Shown here one piece after another: positions 27,694-35,830 of a DNA stretch of 63,533 nt. This DNA comes from Candidatus Zixiibacteriota bacterium. GTDB lineage: Bacteria; Zixibacteria; MSB-5A5; GN15; JAAZOE01. Both the position numbers and the translations under genes were made by a program. The first letter of the stretch is position 1. Every line of letters begins with the position of its first letter. Under the pieces are notes generated by a model. The model saw only the letters and a list, made by a program, of their open reading frames with translations. It had not been told where the DNA came from and ran no database searches. The stretch spans positions 1-63,533 of the forward strand of contig JAZGGI010000027.1 in NCBI GenBank assembly GCA_036480375.1, given 5' to 3'.

Positions 27694-28323
27694 ATGGAAA
27701 AGCCGACAGCGAAGAGGAAAGAGAGAGAAAAAGAAGCGCGGAAGCATTCGATACTTGAAGCGGCGGCGCGGGTTTTCTCTCGGAAGAATTTTGGCGAGGC
27801 GACCCTGGATGAAATCGCGATCGAGGCAGAACTGTCGAAAGGCACTCTTTACAATTACTTCAAGGATAAACAGGACCTGTTTGATTCGCTGATGGATCAC
27901 GGGCATGAACATTTTTTGCTATGTTTTGAAGAAGCGATTGGGAAAAGCAAAAGCATAGAGAGTCTTATCGGGAATCTGTTTACCAATTTTATCGGGACGT
28001 TGTTTGAACATCATTACCTGGTGCGGATGATATTGACTTCAGGCATGTGTAGTTCCGATGGCGATTGCTCAGAGGTTATTATTGACTGGCATCGGAGAAT
28101 CGAAGCGGCGACGCAAAAAATCGCGGATGCGTTTGGAGATTTGGATGAGGGAAAAGACATACCTTATGATGACAGGCTTTCTGCTGCGGTTATGATAATT
28201 GCCGTATCTCGTTACCTGTTTTTGATTCATGTTCGGGAAGAATATGAAAACAGATTGAAAAGTGAAATTGAAAACTACACTCGGCTTATCAGCCGGGGGC
28301 TAAATATAGAGAGGGATGCATGA
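27694..28323 (+). CDS. TetR-family transcriptional regulator
   Basis: 209 residues; ATG behind GAGAGGTAGG. The N-terminal helix-turn-helix reads ILEAAARVFSRKNFGEATLD, EIAIEAELSKGTLYNYFKDK and QDLFDSLM, a standard TetR DNA-binding domain. The ligand-binding part (residues 70-205) is helical and unspecific. It opens a four-gene operon with outer membrane factor, adaptor and RND pump and overlaps tolC by 4 nt, so it probably represses this efflux operon until a pump substrate binds. A TTGACA at 27549 may mark the promoter. Confidence 0.93.
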   Translation: MEKPTAKRKEREKEARKHSILEAAARVFSRKNFGEATLDEIAIEAELSKGTLYNYFKDKQDLFDSLMDHGHEHFLLCFEEAIGKSKSIESLIGNLFTNFIGTLFEHHYLVRMILTSGMCSSDGDCSEVIIDWHRRIEAATQKIADAFGDLDEGKDIPYDDRLSAAVMIIAVSRYLFLIHVREEYENRLKSEIENYTRLISRGLNIERDA

Positions 28324-29669
28324 AAATAGTTGGAGTGTTAATGGCGCTTATAATATGTGCGCCGATTATCAATGCGGAAACGATTACGCTATCTCGTGAG
28401 AAAGCGGTCAAGCTGGCTCTGGAAAGAAATGAGCAGTATAAGTCGGCTTTACTTGAACGCGAGAGGATACAGGGCCAGTATGTTGAGGCTCGTTCGGGGG
28501 CGTTTCCACGGATAACATTTGACGGTTCATATCTGCGCAATATTGATTTGCAGTCTTCGGTGTTGACGATGGAAAATAAAGATACCGGCAAGTTGGAAAC
28601 GTTTAATCTCAAATTTGGGACGCCGCATAATTACTCGTTTGGGTTCAGCTTATATCAGCCGTTGTACGCGGCGGGAAAAGTCGGTACGGCAATAAAAATC
28701 GCCAAATACGGTTTTGCCTATACCGATGAATCGATTCGGGTGGCCGGTCATGATGTCGCGACCGAAGCCGATAAAGCTTATTTGGATGCGGTGGCTGCCA
28801 ACGAAGCGGCGCAGGTTTTTCGTGATGCCGAGCTGGTGGCGCAGGCCAATCTGGAGGTCGTGGAAAAATTATATAATGAGGGGCAGACATCGGAGTATGA
28901 ACTTTTGAGGGCTCAGGTACAGGCGGCCAACACGCAGCCGGATAGAATCCGGGCGGAGAACGACGCTGATCTGGCGATGAACTATCTGAAAAATATTTTG
29001 GCTCTCGAACCGGAAACGAGAATTGAATTAGGCTCGACAATTGAGGAAATTTCGATTCCTGAGTTGAAGATGGATGATTTGATATCCGAAGCGATTGCCA
29101 ATCGTCCCGAAATATCTCAAAGCCGGGAAATGATGAATATAAACAAGAAGTTGATATCGATCGCGAAGAGCGGTTATAAACCGGATATTGGCATCAACAG
29201 CCGGCTGCAATGGGATAGTTTTAAGGATGCTATCGGTAAGACATCGATTGCCGGGGATTCATGGTACCGGTCGTGGAATGTGGAGGTAGTGCTGAGCTGG
29301 CCGATATTTTCCGGATTTGAAACGGGCGGCAAAGTTCAGCAGGCCAAGGTTGATTATAATCAGAGCCGGCTGACCAACAGTCAGTTAACACGCCAGATTC
29401 AACTGGAAGTCCGCGACGCGGTCGGGAAAGTAAATGAGGCCCGGCAACGAGTGGAAGCGTTGGGCGAAACCGTGGAACAGGCCGAACGGGGACTTTCCAT
29501 CGGAGAAGTTCGTTTTGAAAACGGAATCGGAACACAGCTTGAACTTTTGGATTCACAGGTCGCTTTGACAATGGCCCGGGTGAACCGGGTCGCGGCTTTG
29601 CATGATCTGGCCGTTGCGGTTAGCGCATTGCGGCGGGCTGTTGGAAGGGACTGGGGGACACAATGGTAA
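28320..29669 (+). CDS. TolC-family outer membrane efflux protein
   Basis: 449 residues with a signal peptide (MKIVGVLMALIICAPIINAE). Two repeated outer membrane factor halves are visible: REKAVKLALERNEQYKSALL with GAFPRITFDGSY, and later ANRPEISQSREMMNINKK, SGYKPDIGINSRLQWDSFKD, VEVVLSWPIFSGFETGG. The C-terminal half ends in long helical stretches (QIQLEVRDAVGKVNEARQRV). It forms the channel-tunnel through which the RND pump exports its substrates. Overlaps the regulator upstream (ATGA). Confidence 0.94.
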   Translation: MKIVGVLMALIICAPIINAETITLSREKAVKLALERNEQYKSALLERERIQGQYVEARSGAFPRITFDGSYLRNIDLQSSVLTMENKDTGKLETFNLKFGTPHNYSFGFSLYQPLYAAGKVGTAIKIAKYGFAYTDESIRVAGHDVATEADKAYLDAVAANEAAQVFRDAELVAQANLEVVEKLYNEGQTSEYELLRAQVQAANTQPDRIRAENDADLAMNYLKNILALEPETRIELGSTIEEISIPELKMDDLISEAIANRPEISQSREMMNINKKLISIAKSGYKPDIGINSRLQWDSFKDAIGKTSIAGDSWYRSWNVEVVLSWPIFSGFETGGKVQQAKVDYNQSRLTNSQLTRQIQLEVRDAVGKVNEARQRVEALGETVEQAERGLSIGEVRFENGIGTQLELLDSQVALTMARVNRVAALHDLAVAVSALRRAVGRDWGTQW

Positions 29670-29680
29670 AGGATAGAAAA

Positions 29681-30703
29681 ATGAGATTTTTGAAGATAGC
29701 GTTTATTTTGACGGCATTGGTAATTGTAGCGGGATGTCTGGAGCAGGAAACAAATGAGATTGCCGAGGCTCCTCCGGTCATGGTCGTGACCGAAAAGGCG
29801 ACTGTCGATGATTTTTCCCGGACAATAAAAGTCGGGGGGACTTTGAAAGGTGATCGGCAAGCCAGGATACTATCTAAAGTGATCGGCACGGTTATTGATA
29901 TTCCGGTCAGAACCGGACAGGCGGTTAGAAAAGGCGATATGCTGGTGAAGCTCGACCGCGGCGGTGTACAATCGCAATACAATCAGGCGGAAGCGGTTTA
30001 CCTTAATGCCGAAAAGCAGTTTAACAAGATGGAACGGCTATTCGCGGCCGGAGCCATTTCCGAATCGCAGCGGGACGCGGCCGAGACTGAATATAAAGTT
30101 GCCAAAGCCAATTTCGAGTCTGCTCGGCAGGCGATTGAAATCAAGGCTCCGTTTGACGGCGTTGTCGTTGATATTCCGGTACGAGCTGGAAATGAAGTGG
30201 CGCAGGGATTGCCGCTTATAGAAATCGCTAATGTTTCGGCGTTGCGGCTCATTCTCGACGTGCCGACGATTCAGGTAGGCATAATAAAGACCGGACAGAA
30301 AGTAATAGTCAGCTCATCTCAGGATAATATGACCGCAATGACCGGAACGGTTATCAGCGTGGCTGACGCGGCCGATTGGGAAACGAGGAGTTTTGAGGTT
30401 GAATGCCGTTTTGACGAGCCGATAAAAGGATTCGCGCCGGGCGTTTATGTGATTGCTGAGGTCGAAATTGAGATCCTATCCAATGCTTTACTGGTTCCCA
30501 ATGATGCTATCTTATATAGGAGTGGGGAAGTCTCAGTTTATGCGGTCTATTCGGATACCGCGCGATTAATTTCGGTTTTGGTGTTGGCCGGTGGAGAAAG
30601 CTACAGCGCGATTGAGGGTCAGATTCAACCGGATGATCGGGTGGTGGTTTTGGGACATAAAATGCTGACTCCGGGAGCAAAGGTTCAGGAGGCGACGCAA
30701 TGA
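29681..30703 (+). CDS. RND efflux periplasmic adaptor, lipoprotein type
   Basis: 340 residues from ATG 29681, which has AAAGGA at good spacing; an ATG at 29663 would add six residues. The leader ends LVIVAGCLEQ, a lipobox, so the adaptor is lipid-anchored. The biotinyl-lipoyl halves are ILSKVIGTVIDIPVRTGQAV and KAPFDGVVVDIPVRAGNEVA, separated by a helical hairpin (YNQAEAVYLNAEKQFNKMER). The beta-barrel part includes VGIIKTGQKVIVSS and FAPGVYVIAEVEI. It links the pump to the TolC-type channel. Confidence 0.94.
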   Translation: MRFLKIAFILTALVIVAGCLEQETNEIAEAPPVMVVTEKATVDDFSRTIKVGGTLKGDRQARILSKVIGTVIDIPVRTGQAVRKGDMLVKLDRGGVQSQYNQAEAVYLNAEKQFNKMERLFAAGAISESQRDAAETEYKVAKANFESARQAIEIKAPFDGVVVDIPVRAGNEVAQGLPLIEIANVSALRLILDVPTIQVGIIKTGQKVIVSSSQDNMTAMTGTVISVADAADWETRSFEVECRFDEPIKGFAPGVYVIAEVEIEILSNALLVPNDAILYRSGEVSVYAVYSDTARLISVLVLAGGESYSAIEGQIQPDDRVVVLGHKMLTPGAKVQEATQ

Positions 30704-33700
30704 TACTTGCTGATATATCGATTAAGCGTCCGGTCTTCGCGACCATGATGACGCTGGCCCTGATGGTTCTGGGGGTGACGTCGTACATGGCCCTGTCGGT
30801 GGACCTGTTTCCCGACGTGAATTTCCCGTTTGTTGTTATATCGGTTGTTTATCCGGGGGCCAGCGCGGAAGCGGTCGAGCTGGATATTACCAAGAAAGTT
30901 GAGGATGCCTGTAACACTATCGGGGGAGTTAAACATATTGAATCGACCTCGTATGAGGGATATTCGCTGACAGTGATTCAGTTCACATTGGAAACCGATG
31001 AGCTGGACGCGGCGGCGGACGTGCGAGATAAAATTACCAATATTCGGCCCGATTTGCCGGATGATATTGAAGAGCCGCTGATTCAAAGATTCGATCCCGA
31101 AGCTCAGCCGATTATTTCTCTGGCCATTTCGGGATCGCAACCTCTCCGGGATTTGACTGATTATGTCGATGATAATATTCGTCCGCGGGTGGAGAATGTG
31201 TCGGGAGTTGGCGAAGCGAGTATTGTCGGAGGTGCGGTTCGTGAAATTCAGGTCCGCTTGAAACCGGATCGGCTGCGAGCGCTGGACTTGACTCCCTCGG
31301 ATATAGCTTTTAAGCTTCAGCAGGCAAATATGGAGTTGCCCGCCGGCCGGATGGTTGACGGAGATCGCGATTGGGTCGTACGGACGATGGGTCGGTTTAA
31401 TTCAGTGCAGGAAATTCGGGATTTGGTTGTGCTTACACTGAATGGCCGATTGGTGCGATTGGAAGAGGTGGCCGACGTGATTGACACCGAAGTCGAGCCG
31501 ACATCCACTTCACGACTTAATGGACGGCCTTTGGTCGGTCTTGATATTCGTCGTCAATCGGGAGCCAACACGGTTGAGGTGGCTCGTGAGATCAAAGAAG
31601 AAGTTAAAGAGATTGAAAAGGATTTGCCGGCTGGAATGACTATCGTTCTCGCTCGGGATGATTCGGTTTTTATCGAAGAATCGATTGATGATGTTCTGAT
31701 AAATATTGTGTATGGCGGTTCGCTGGCGATTCTGGTTATCTTTTTGTTCCTCTCGAATTTCCGCGCTACGATAATCAGCGGGATCGCGATCCCGACGTCG
31801 ATTATCGCAACCTTTACGCTGATGCGGATGCTTGGTTTCACCATCAATTTTATGACGCTTCTGGGCTTGTCGCTTGCTGTCGGACTGCTCATCGATGACG
31901 CTATCGTGGTAATAGAAAATATCTATCGGCACATGGAGATGGGTAAAAAACCGATGAAAGCGGCCGGGGAAGCAACCGGTGAGATTGGCCTGGCGGTTTC
32001 GGCAACGACGTTTTCGATTATGGTCGTGTTTCTACCGGTGGCGTTTATGAGCGGGATTGTCGGGCAATTTTTCTATTCGTTTGGAATGACGGTTGCGTTC
32101 GCGATTCTGGTTAGTTTGTTTATCGCTTTTACCCTGACGCCGATGATGTCATCGATCTATTTGAAACCCCAGGTTGAGGTTATGAAATCAAAAATTTATA
32201 AACGACTCCGGGGTTGGAACCGACTTTTTGACAGATTGGAAAAGAAATGGTATCGCCCGGCTTTGCGCTGGTCGATTTCTTACCGCTGGCTGGTTTTACT
32301 TATGGCGGGAGTGGCTTTCGCGTTTAGTATATTTATGGCGATGTTTGTTATTGGTTCGGAATTTATGCCGCAGGCGGACGAAGGGCTCGTTTCGGTAACG
32401 TTCCAGGGGAGACCGGGCAATAATCTGCAGGCGACTATCAAAGATATCGAACCGGTGGAACAGATGCTGATGGAGTTTGATGAAGTTTCGAGTATTCTGA
32501 CTTCAATCGGGGCCGGGTCCAATCCGGTTTATTACGGTTCGATCACCATGAGGTTGGTCGATCAATCGGAGCGGGAATTGCATGCTCAGGAGATTGCCGG
32601 GATTATCCGCGAAAAACTGAAAGACTATCCCGGATTTTTCTTTACCGCGGCGTTGGGAACTTCAGACCCAGGCGGTCAGGAGCAACCGATTATGTATTCG
32701 ATTCGCGGGCCGGATCGGGATAAGTTGAATGAATACGCCGAAGAACTAATGGAAAAGATTAAGCATACTCCCGGACTGGTTGATTTGAAATCATCCGAAG
32801 AAAGCGGCAAGCCGGAGCTTCAGATTGAATTGAATCGTGATTTGATCTCTGACCTGGGTATCAGCGTCGCCGATGTAGCCATGACGATGAGGACATTTAT
32901 CGACGGCGATAAGGTTAGCCGATTCAAAGACGGCGACGAGGAGTACGATATCCGGTTGCAGGTGGCCGAGAAGTATCGTCAGGATAAGAATAATCTGTCG
33001 CTTCTGGCAGTACCGTCAACCAAGGAAATACCGGAACGGGATCGGTTCAGCGTTCCTCTGGGGCAAATAGCTGAAATTAAGACAGCAACCGGGCCGTCAG
33101 AAATCAAACGATATGACCGGGTTCGCGAAGTTCGAGTTTCAGGCGGATCATCGGGGCGTCCAACGGGTAATATTCGGGCCGATATCCAGCCGGTAATTAA
33201 TTCGATGGCGCTGGATCCCGGGTATAGTATTGGAGCCGTAGGTGAGGCCGAATTTATGGAGGAATCATTTTCGGAAATCGGAATGGCCCTGATTCTGGCG
33301 GTAATCTTTATTTATCTGGTGCTGGCGAGTCAGTATAACAGTTTTTCCGATCCGTTGTCGATTATGGTTTCGCAACCATTGGCGATTGTGGGAGCCATGA
33401 TTAGCCTGTGGATATTTAATACCGCCTTTTCGATAATGTCGCTGATTGGAATTGTGCTGTTGATGGGGCTGGTGACCAAAAACGCTATTTTGCTTATTGA
33501 TTTTACCAAGCAGAGGCGCGAGCGGGGCGAAAAGCGGAATGTCGCTTTGCTTAAAGCCGGTCAGATTCGTTTTCGGCCAATTATGATGACGGCTCTGTCA
33601 ACAATCGGCGGCGTGCTGCCTCTGGCTCTGGCGATCGGCTCGGGCGCCGAGTTCCGGGCTCCGATTGCACGGGCGGTAATTGGTGGTATGATTTCATCGA

Positions 33701-33837
33701 CGGTTCTGACTTTGATAGTGATTCCCGTGGTTTATACTTTTATTGATGATTTGGCACATGGAAATTTCAGGCAGTTATTCCAAAGTTACAAGTGGGATAA
33801 GGTAGAAATTCCGGAAGATATAAAGGTCGAAGTTTAA
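30700..33837 (+). CDS. RND-family efflux transporter permease (AcrB/MdtB-like)
   Basis: 1045 residues, the full family length. It begins LADISIKRPVFATMMTLALM, continues SVDLFPDVNFPFVVISVVYPG, and shows the transmembrane proton-relay helix GLSLAVGLLIDDAIVVIENI with two adjacent Asp residues. The second half repeats the fold: LILAVIFIYLVLASQYNSF and GLVTKNAILLIDFTKQRRER. Twelve membrane helices and two large periplasmic loops are expected. It overlaps the adaptor by 4 nt and is followed by a terminator. Substrates cannot be told from the sequence. Confidence 0.95.
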   Translation: MILADISIKRPVFATMMTLALMVLGVTSYMALSVDLFPDVNFPFVVISVVYPGASAEAVELDITKKVEDACNTIGGVKHIESTSYEGYSLTVIQFTLETDELDAAADVRDKITNIRPDLPDDIEEPLIQRFDPEAQPIISLAISGSQPLRDLTDYVDDNIRPRVENVSGVGEASIVGGAVREIQVRLKPDRLRALDLTPSDIAFKLQQANMELPAGRMVDGDRDWVVRTMGRFNSVQEIRDLVVLTLNGRLVRLEEVADVIDTEVEPTSTSRLNGRPLVGLDIRRQSGANTVEVAREIKEEVKEIEKDLPAGMTIVLARDDSVFIEESIDDVLINIVYGGSLAILVIFLFLSNFRATIISGIAIPTSIIATFTLMRMLGFTINFMTLLGLSLAVGLLIDDAIVVIENIYRHMEMGKKPMKAAGEATGEIGLAVSATTFSIMVVFLPVAFMSGIVGQFFYSFGMTVAFAILVSLFIAFTLTPMMSSIYLKPQVEVMKSKIYKRLRGWNRLFDRLEKKWYRPALRWSISYRWLVLLMAGVAFAFSIFMAMFVIGSEFMPQADEGLVSVTFQGRPGNNLQATIKDIEPVEQMLMEFDEVSSILTSIGAGSNPVYYGSITMRLVDQSERELHAQEIAGIIREKLKDYPGFFFTAALGTSDPGGQEQPIMYSIRGPDRDKLNEYAEELMEKIKHTPGLVDLKSSEESGKPELQIELNRDLISDLGISVADVAMTMRTFIDGDKVSRFKDGDEEYDIRLQVAEKYRQDKNNLSLLAVPSTKEIPERDRFSVPLGQIAEIKTATGPSEIKRYDRVREVRVSGGSSGRPTGNIRADIQPVINSMALDPGYSIGAVGEAEFMEESFSEIGMALILAVIFIYLVLASQYNSFSDPLSIMVSQPLAIVGAMISLWIFNTAFSIMSLIGIVLLMGLVTKNAILLIDFTKQRRERGEKRNVALLKAGQIRFRPIMMTALSTIGGVLPLALAIGSGAEFRAPIARAVIGGMISSTVLTLIVIPVVYTFIDDLAHGNFRQLFQSYKWDKVEIPEDIKVEV

Positions 33838-33844
33838 GATATAA

Positions 33845-33875
33845 AAAAAGGCGAGTCGTTTACGGATCGCCTTTT
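33845..33875 (+). terminator. Intrinsic terminator of the efflux operon
   Basis: Stem AAAAGGCGA / TCGCCTTTT around a 12-nt loop, 8 bp after the transporter stop. A-rich and T-rich edges could let it act in both directions, since an anti-sigma gene ends at 33900 on the other strand. Confidence 0.85.
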
Positions 33876-33899
33876 CTTCTATATTATTTTTTCCAAAAA

Positions 33900-34439
33900 T
33901 CAGACGCTGAATATTCGCAGTCCGGTTTGTTTTCTGTGATGACTAATAAAGTTATCGATTCCGGCGATAAGTCCGATTGTCATTGCCGTAAATAAGACCA
34001 TCAGGGGCAGTTTGCCAAATTCGGAAAGTTTGTTTTCCAGCCAGGTAAAGGATGCTCCATAATTGCTTTCTGGAGCCGAGAATGAGTTTATTAAGCCGGA
34101 GAAAATATGTTCAAAATTGATAAAATAAATCGCGGCACTAATTACAATGAGGGCAAAGGCTGCGGCGATAAATTTCTCCTGGAATATGAAAAACTTTGAG
34201 TTTTCTTTGGTCTCAATTTGATTTAATTCAGGTATTTTCCCAATAACGGCATCGACAAAATCAGGAGAGAGCTGAATTTCAGGCTCTTCCGATAGACCGG
34301 AGATAACAGCCTTATAATCGGTTAACGCCTGCCGACATTTTGGGCAGGTATTCAGATGGAAGGCGGTTTCATCATCCAAAATTAAATTGCGATCGAGGAA
34401 TTCCTGAATTCGTTCTTCTGTCAAATGATCTCGGTTCAC
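33900..34439 (-). CDS. Anti-sigma factor with zinc-finger motif
   Basis: 179 residues. The N-terminal cytoplasmic part contains an anti-sigma zinc-binding pattern, FHLNTCPKCRQAL (His, Cys, Cys). A transmembrane helix (about FIAAAFALIVISAAIYFINF) follows near residue 90-112, and a second hydrophobic stretch (PLMVLFTAMTIGLIAG) lies near 148-163. Its start overlaps the stop of the sigma factor gene by 4 nt, the usual arrangement for a sigma factor and its membrane-bound antagonist. Confidence 0.85.
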   Translation of the reverse strand: MNRDHLTEERIQEFLDRNLILDDETAFHLNTCPKCRQALTDYKAVISGLSEEPEIQLSPDFVDAVIGKIPELNQIETKENSKFFIFQEKFIAAAFALIVISAAIYFINFEHIFSGLINSFSAPESNYGASFTWLENKLSEFGKLPLMVLFTAMTIGLIAGIDNFISHHRKQTGLRIFSV

Positions 34440-35002
34440 AGTTCCTCCCGATTATATTTGGCCAGTAATCTGTCTTTTAACATCCGCCGGGCTCGAAAAA
34501 GATAACTTTTTACGGTTCCTTCCGGCATTTTCATTATATCGGCGATTTCGGCGTAACTCATCTCATCAATATGATATAAAGTTACGATCGTCCGATAAAC
34601 CGGCGGGATATTATCAATCTCCTGTCTTAATATAGCGGAAATATCCTTTTGCGCAAACTGATAATCAGGTCTTTTTGTTTCGCCATCGGCCGGTTCAAAC
34701 GATTTATTTTCGTCTCCCAAATCTTCATAAAACGGAAGTTTCTTTTTTTCCAGGAAGTTAAGGCAGGTCGTATATGCTATTCTCGCGATCCAGGTTGAGA
34801 GCTTGCAATCAAACCGGAAATTTCCGAGATTCTGGTACACTTTAATAAAAACCTCCTGACAAATATCTTCCTGATCCGACTCCCGTTTTATCATTCGATA
34901 AACTATATGACTGACAAGGCGTTGGGTTTGATTTATCAAATCGCGGAAGGCCGCTTTATTTCCGGCCAAGATGCTGTCAACCAACTTTTTTAAATCAATC
35001 AT
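34436..35002 (-). CDS. ECF-type RNA polymerase sigma factor
   Basis: 188 residues. Region 2 reads RLVSHIVYRMIKRESDQEDICQE-like sequence with DICQEVFIKVYQNLGNFRFD; region 4 reads IDNIPPVYRTIVTLYHIDEM, SYAEIADIMKMPEGTVKSYL and FRARRMLKDRL. This is the two-domain ECF (sigma-70 group 4) plan. It should direct transcription of an envelope-stress or similar regulon when its partner anti-sigma factor (downstream, 4-nt overlap) releases it. A divergent membrane protein gene starts at 35134 and may be a target. Confidence 0.94.
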   Translation of the reverse strand: MIDLKKLVDSILAGNKAAFRDLINQTQRLVSHIVYRMIKRESDQEDICQEVFIKVYQNLGNFRFDCKLSTWIARIAYTTCLNFLEKKKLPFYEDLGDENKSFEPADGETKRPDYQFAQKDISAILRQEIDNIPPVYRTIVTLYHIDEMSYAEIADIMKMPEGTVKSYLFRARRMLKDRLLAKYNREEL

Positions 35003-35133
35003 ATATCGTCACCCTATTTGACAGAATAAGAAAGCAAAAGTTGCAGAAAATATGAAGATAAAAAATTGCAACAATTGCGGGAGATATCGGTCTGATGGTG
35101 TAGAAAGCAAAATTAAATGTAAAGGAGAAAACA

Positions 35134-35502
35134 ATGCAGAATCCTGAAATAATAATAGTACCGGTAGTATTCGGAGTTGTCGCATATATGATAAAACTCT
35201 GGCTCGACTATCTTTTGAAATCAAAGCTAATCAATCGAGGGATGGTTGATGAGAAGGTTAAGTTTTTGAATTTCAACGGCCACGAGAGATATGCTCCTAC
35301 TTCGTTAAAATGGGGATTGGTTTTCGTTTTGGTCGGTATCAGCCTTTTGGTGATTCAGGCTTTCCCGGGATATGTTGAAACCGAATTTATTTTCGGCATG
35401 ATGCTGATAGCCGCCGGGGCCGGACTCTTGATTTACTACTTTGTGGCCAGTTCGCTCAGAAAAAAGCATCTGGAATCACATCCGGAGCAAAAGACAGAAT
35501 AA
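35134..35502 (+). CDS. Small integral membrane protein divergent from the ECF sigma gene
   Basis: 122 residues behind AAAGGAG. Three hydrophobic segments: IIIVPVVFGVVAYMIKLWLD (about 6-28), WGLVFVLVGISLLVIQAF (66-84) and FIFGMMLIAAGAGLLIYYFV (90-110). The tail is charged (RKKHLESHPEQKTE). Small membrane proteins often sit beside ECF sigma/anti-sigma pairs; it is DUF6249-like in layout but I am not certain of the family. A terminator follows about 50 bp downstream. Confidence 0.7.
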   Translation: MQNPEIIIVPVVFGVVAYMIKLWLDYLLKSKLINRGMVDEKVKFLNFNGHERYAPTSLKWGLVFVLVGISLLVIQAFPGYVETEFIFGMMLIAAGAGLLIYYFVASSLRKKHLESHPEQKTE

Positions 35503-35830
35503 GCACGAATTAGTAAAAAACCTGTTTACGCTATATATACTTTTGCCTCGCCCAGGGAATCCCCAGTTCCCCGGGCATTTTTTATTCACAAACAACCGGC
35601 AAAAATATCAATCTCAAAAGTCTCATATCCAAATGTCTGCCGTTTATCGTTGCCGTATCGTTTGTGATTTTTATTTGGCATTAAACATAAACCATAGTTA
35701 ATTCGTCTATATCAAACACGGCCACCTCTCACTTTAGGCTGTGAAAATTCATATTCCGAGAAAAAAAGACTTTGCGATAAGGGAAAGTATGTTATATTTA
35801 TTAATATAAATTAACCTGAGGGGTATTGCT
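35503..35830. other. Intergenic region before the dockerin protein gene
   Basis: 328 bp. It holds a terminator at 35550-35584 and, near 35770-35800, an AT-rich promoter-like stretch (TTGCGA then GTTATATTTATTAATATAAA). No gene is seen on either strand. Confidence 0.5.
35550..35584 (+). terminator. Intrinsic terminator
   Basis: Ten-position stem with one mismatch (GCCCAGGGAA / TTCCCCGGGC), followed by ATTTTTTATT. It ends the membrane-protein transcript from 35134. Confidence 0.8.

Noticed and set aside
33750-33765. TGGCAC motif resembling a sigma-54 -24 element
   Set aside because: It is inside the RND transporter coding region and lacks a properly spaced TTGC; similar hits elsewhere are also in coding DNA.
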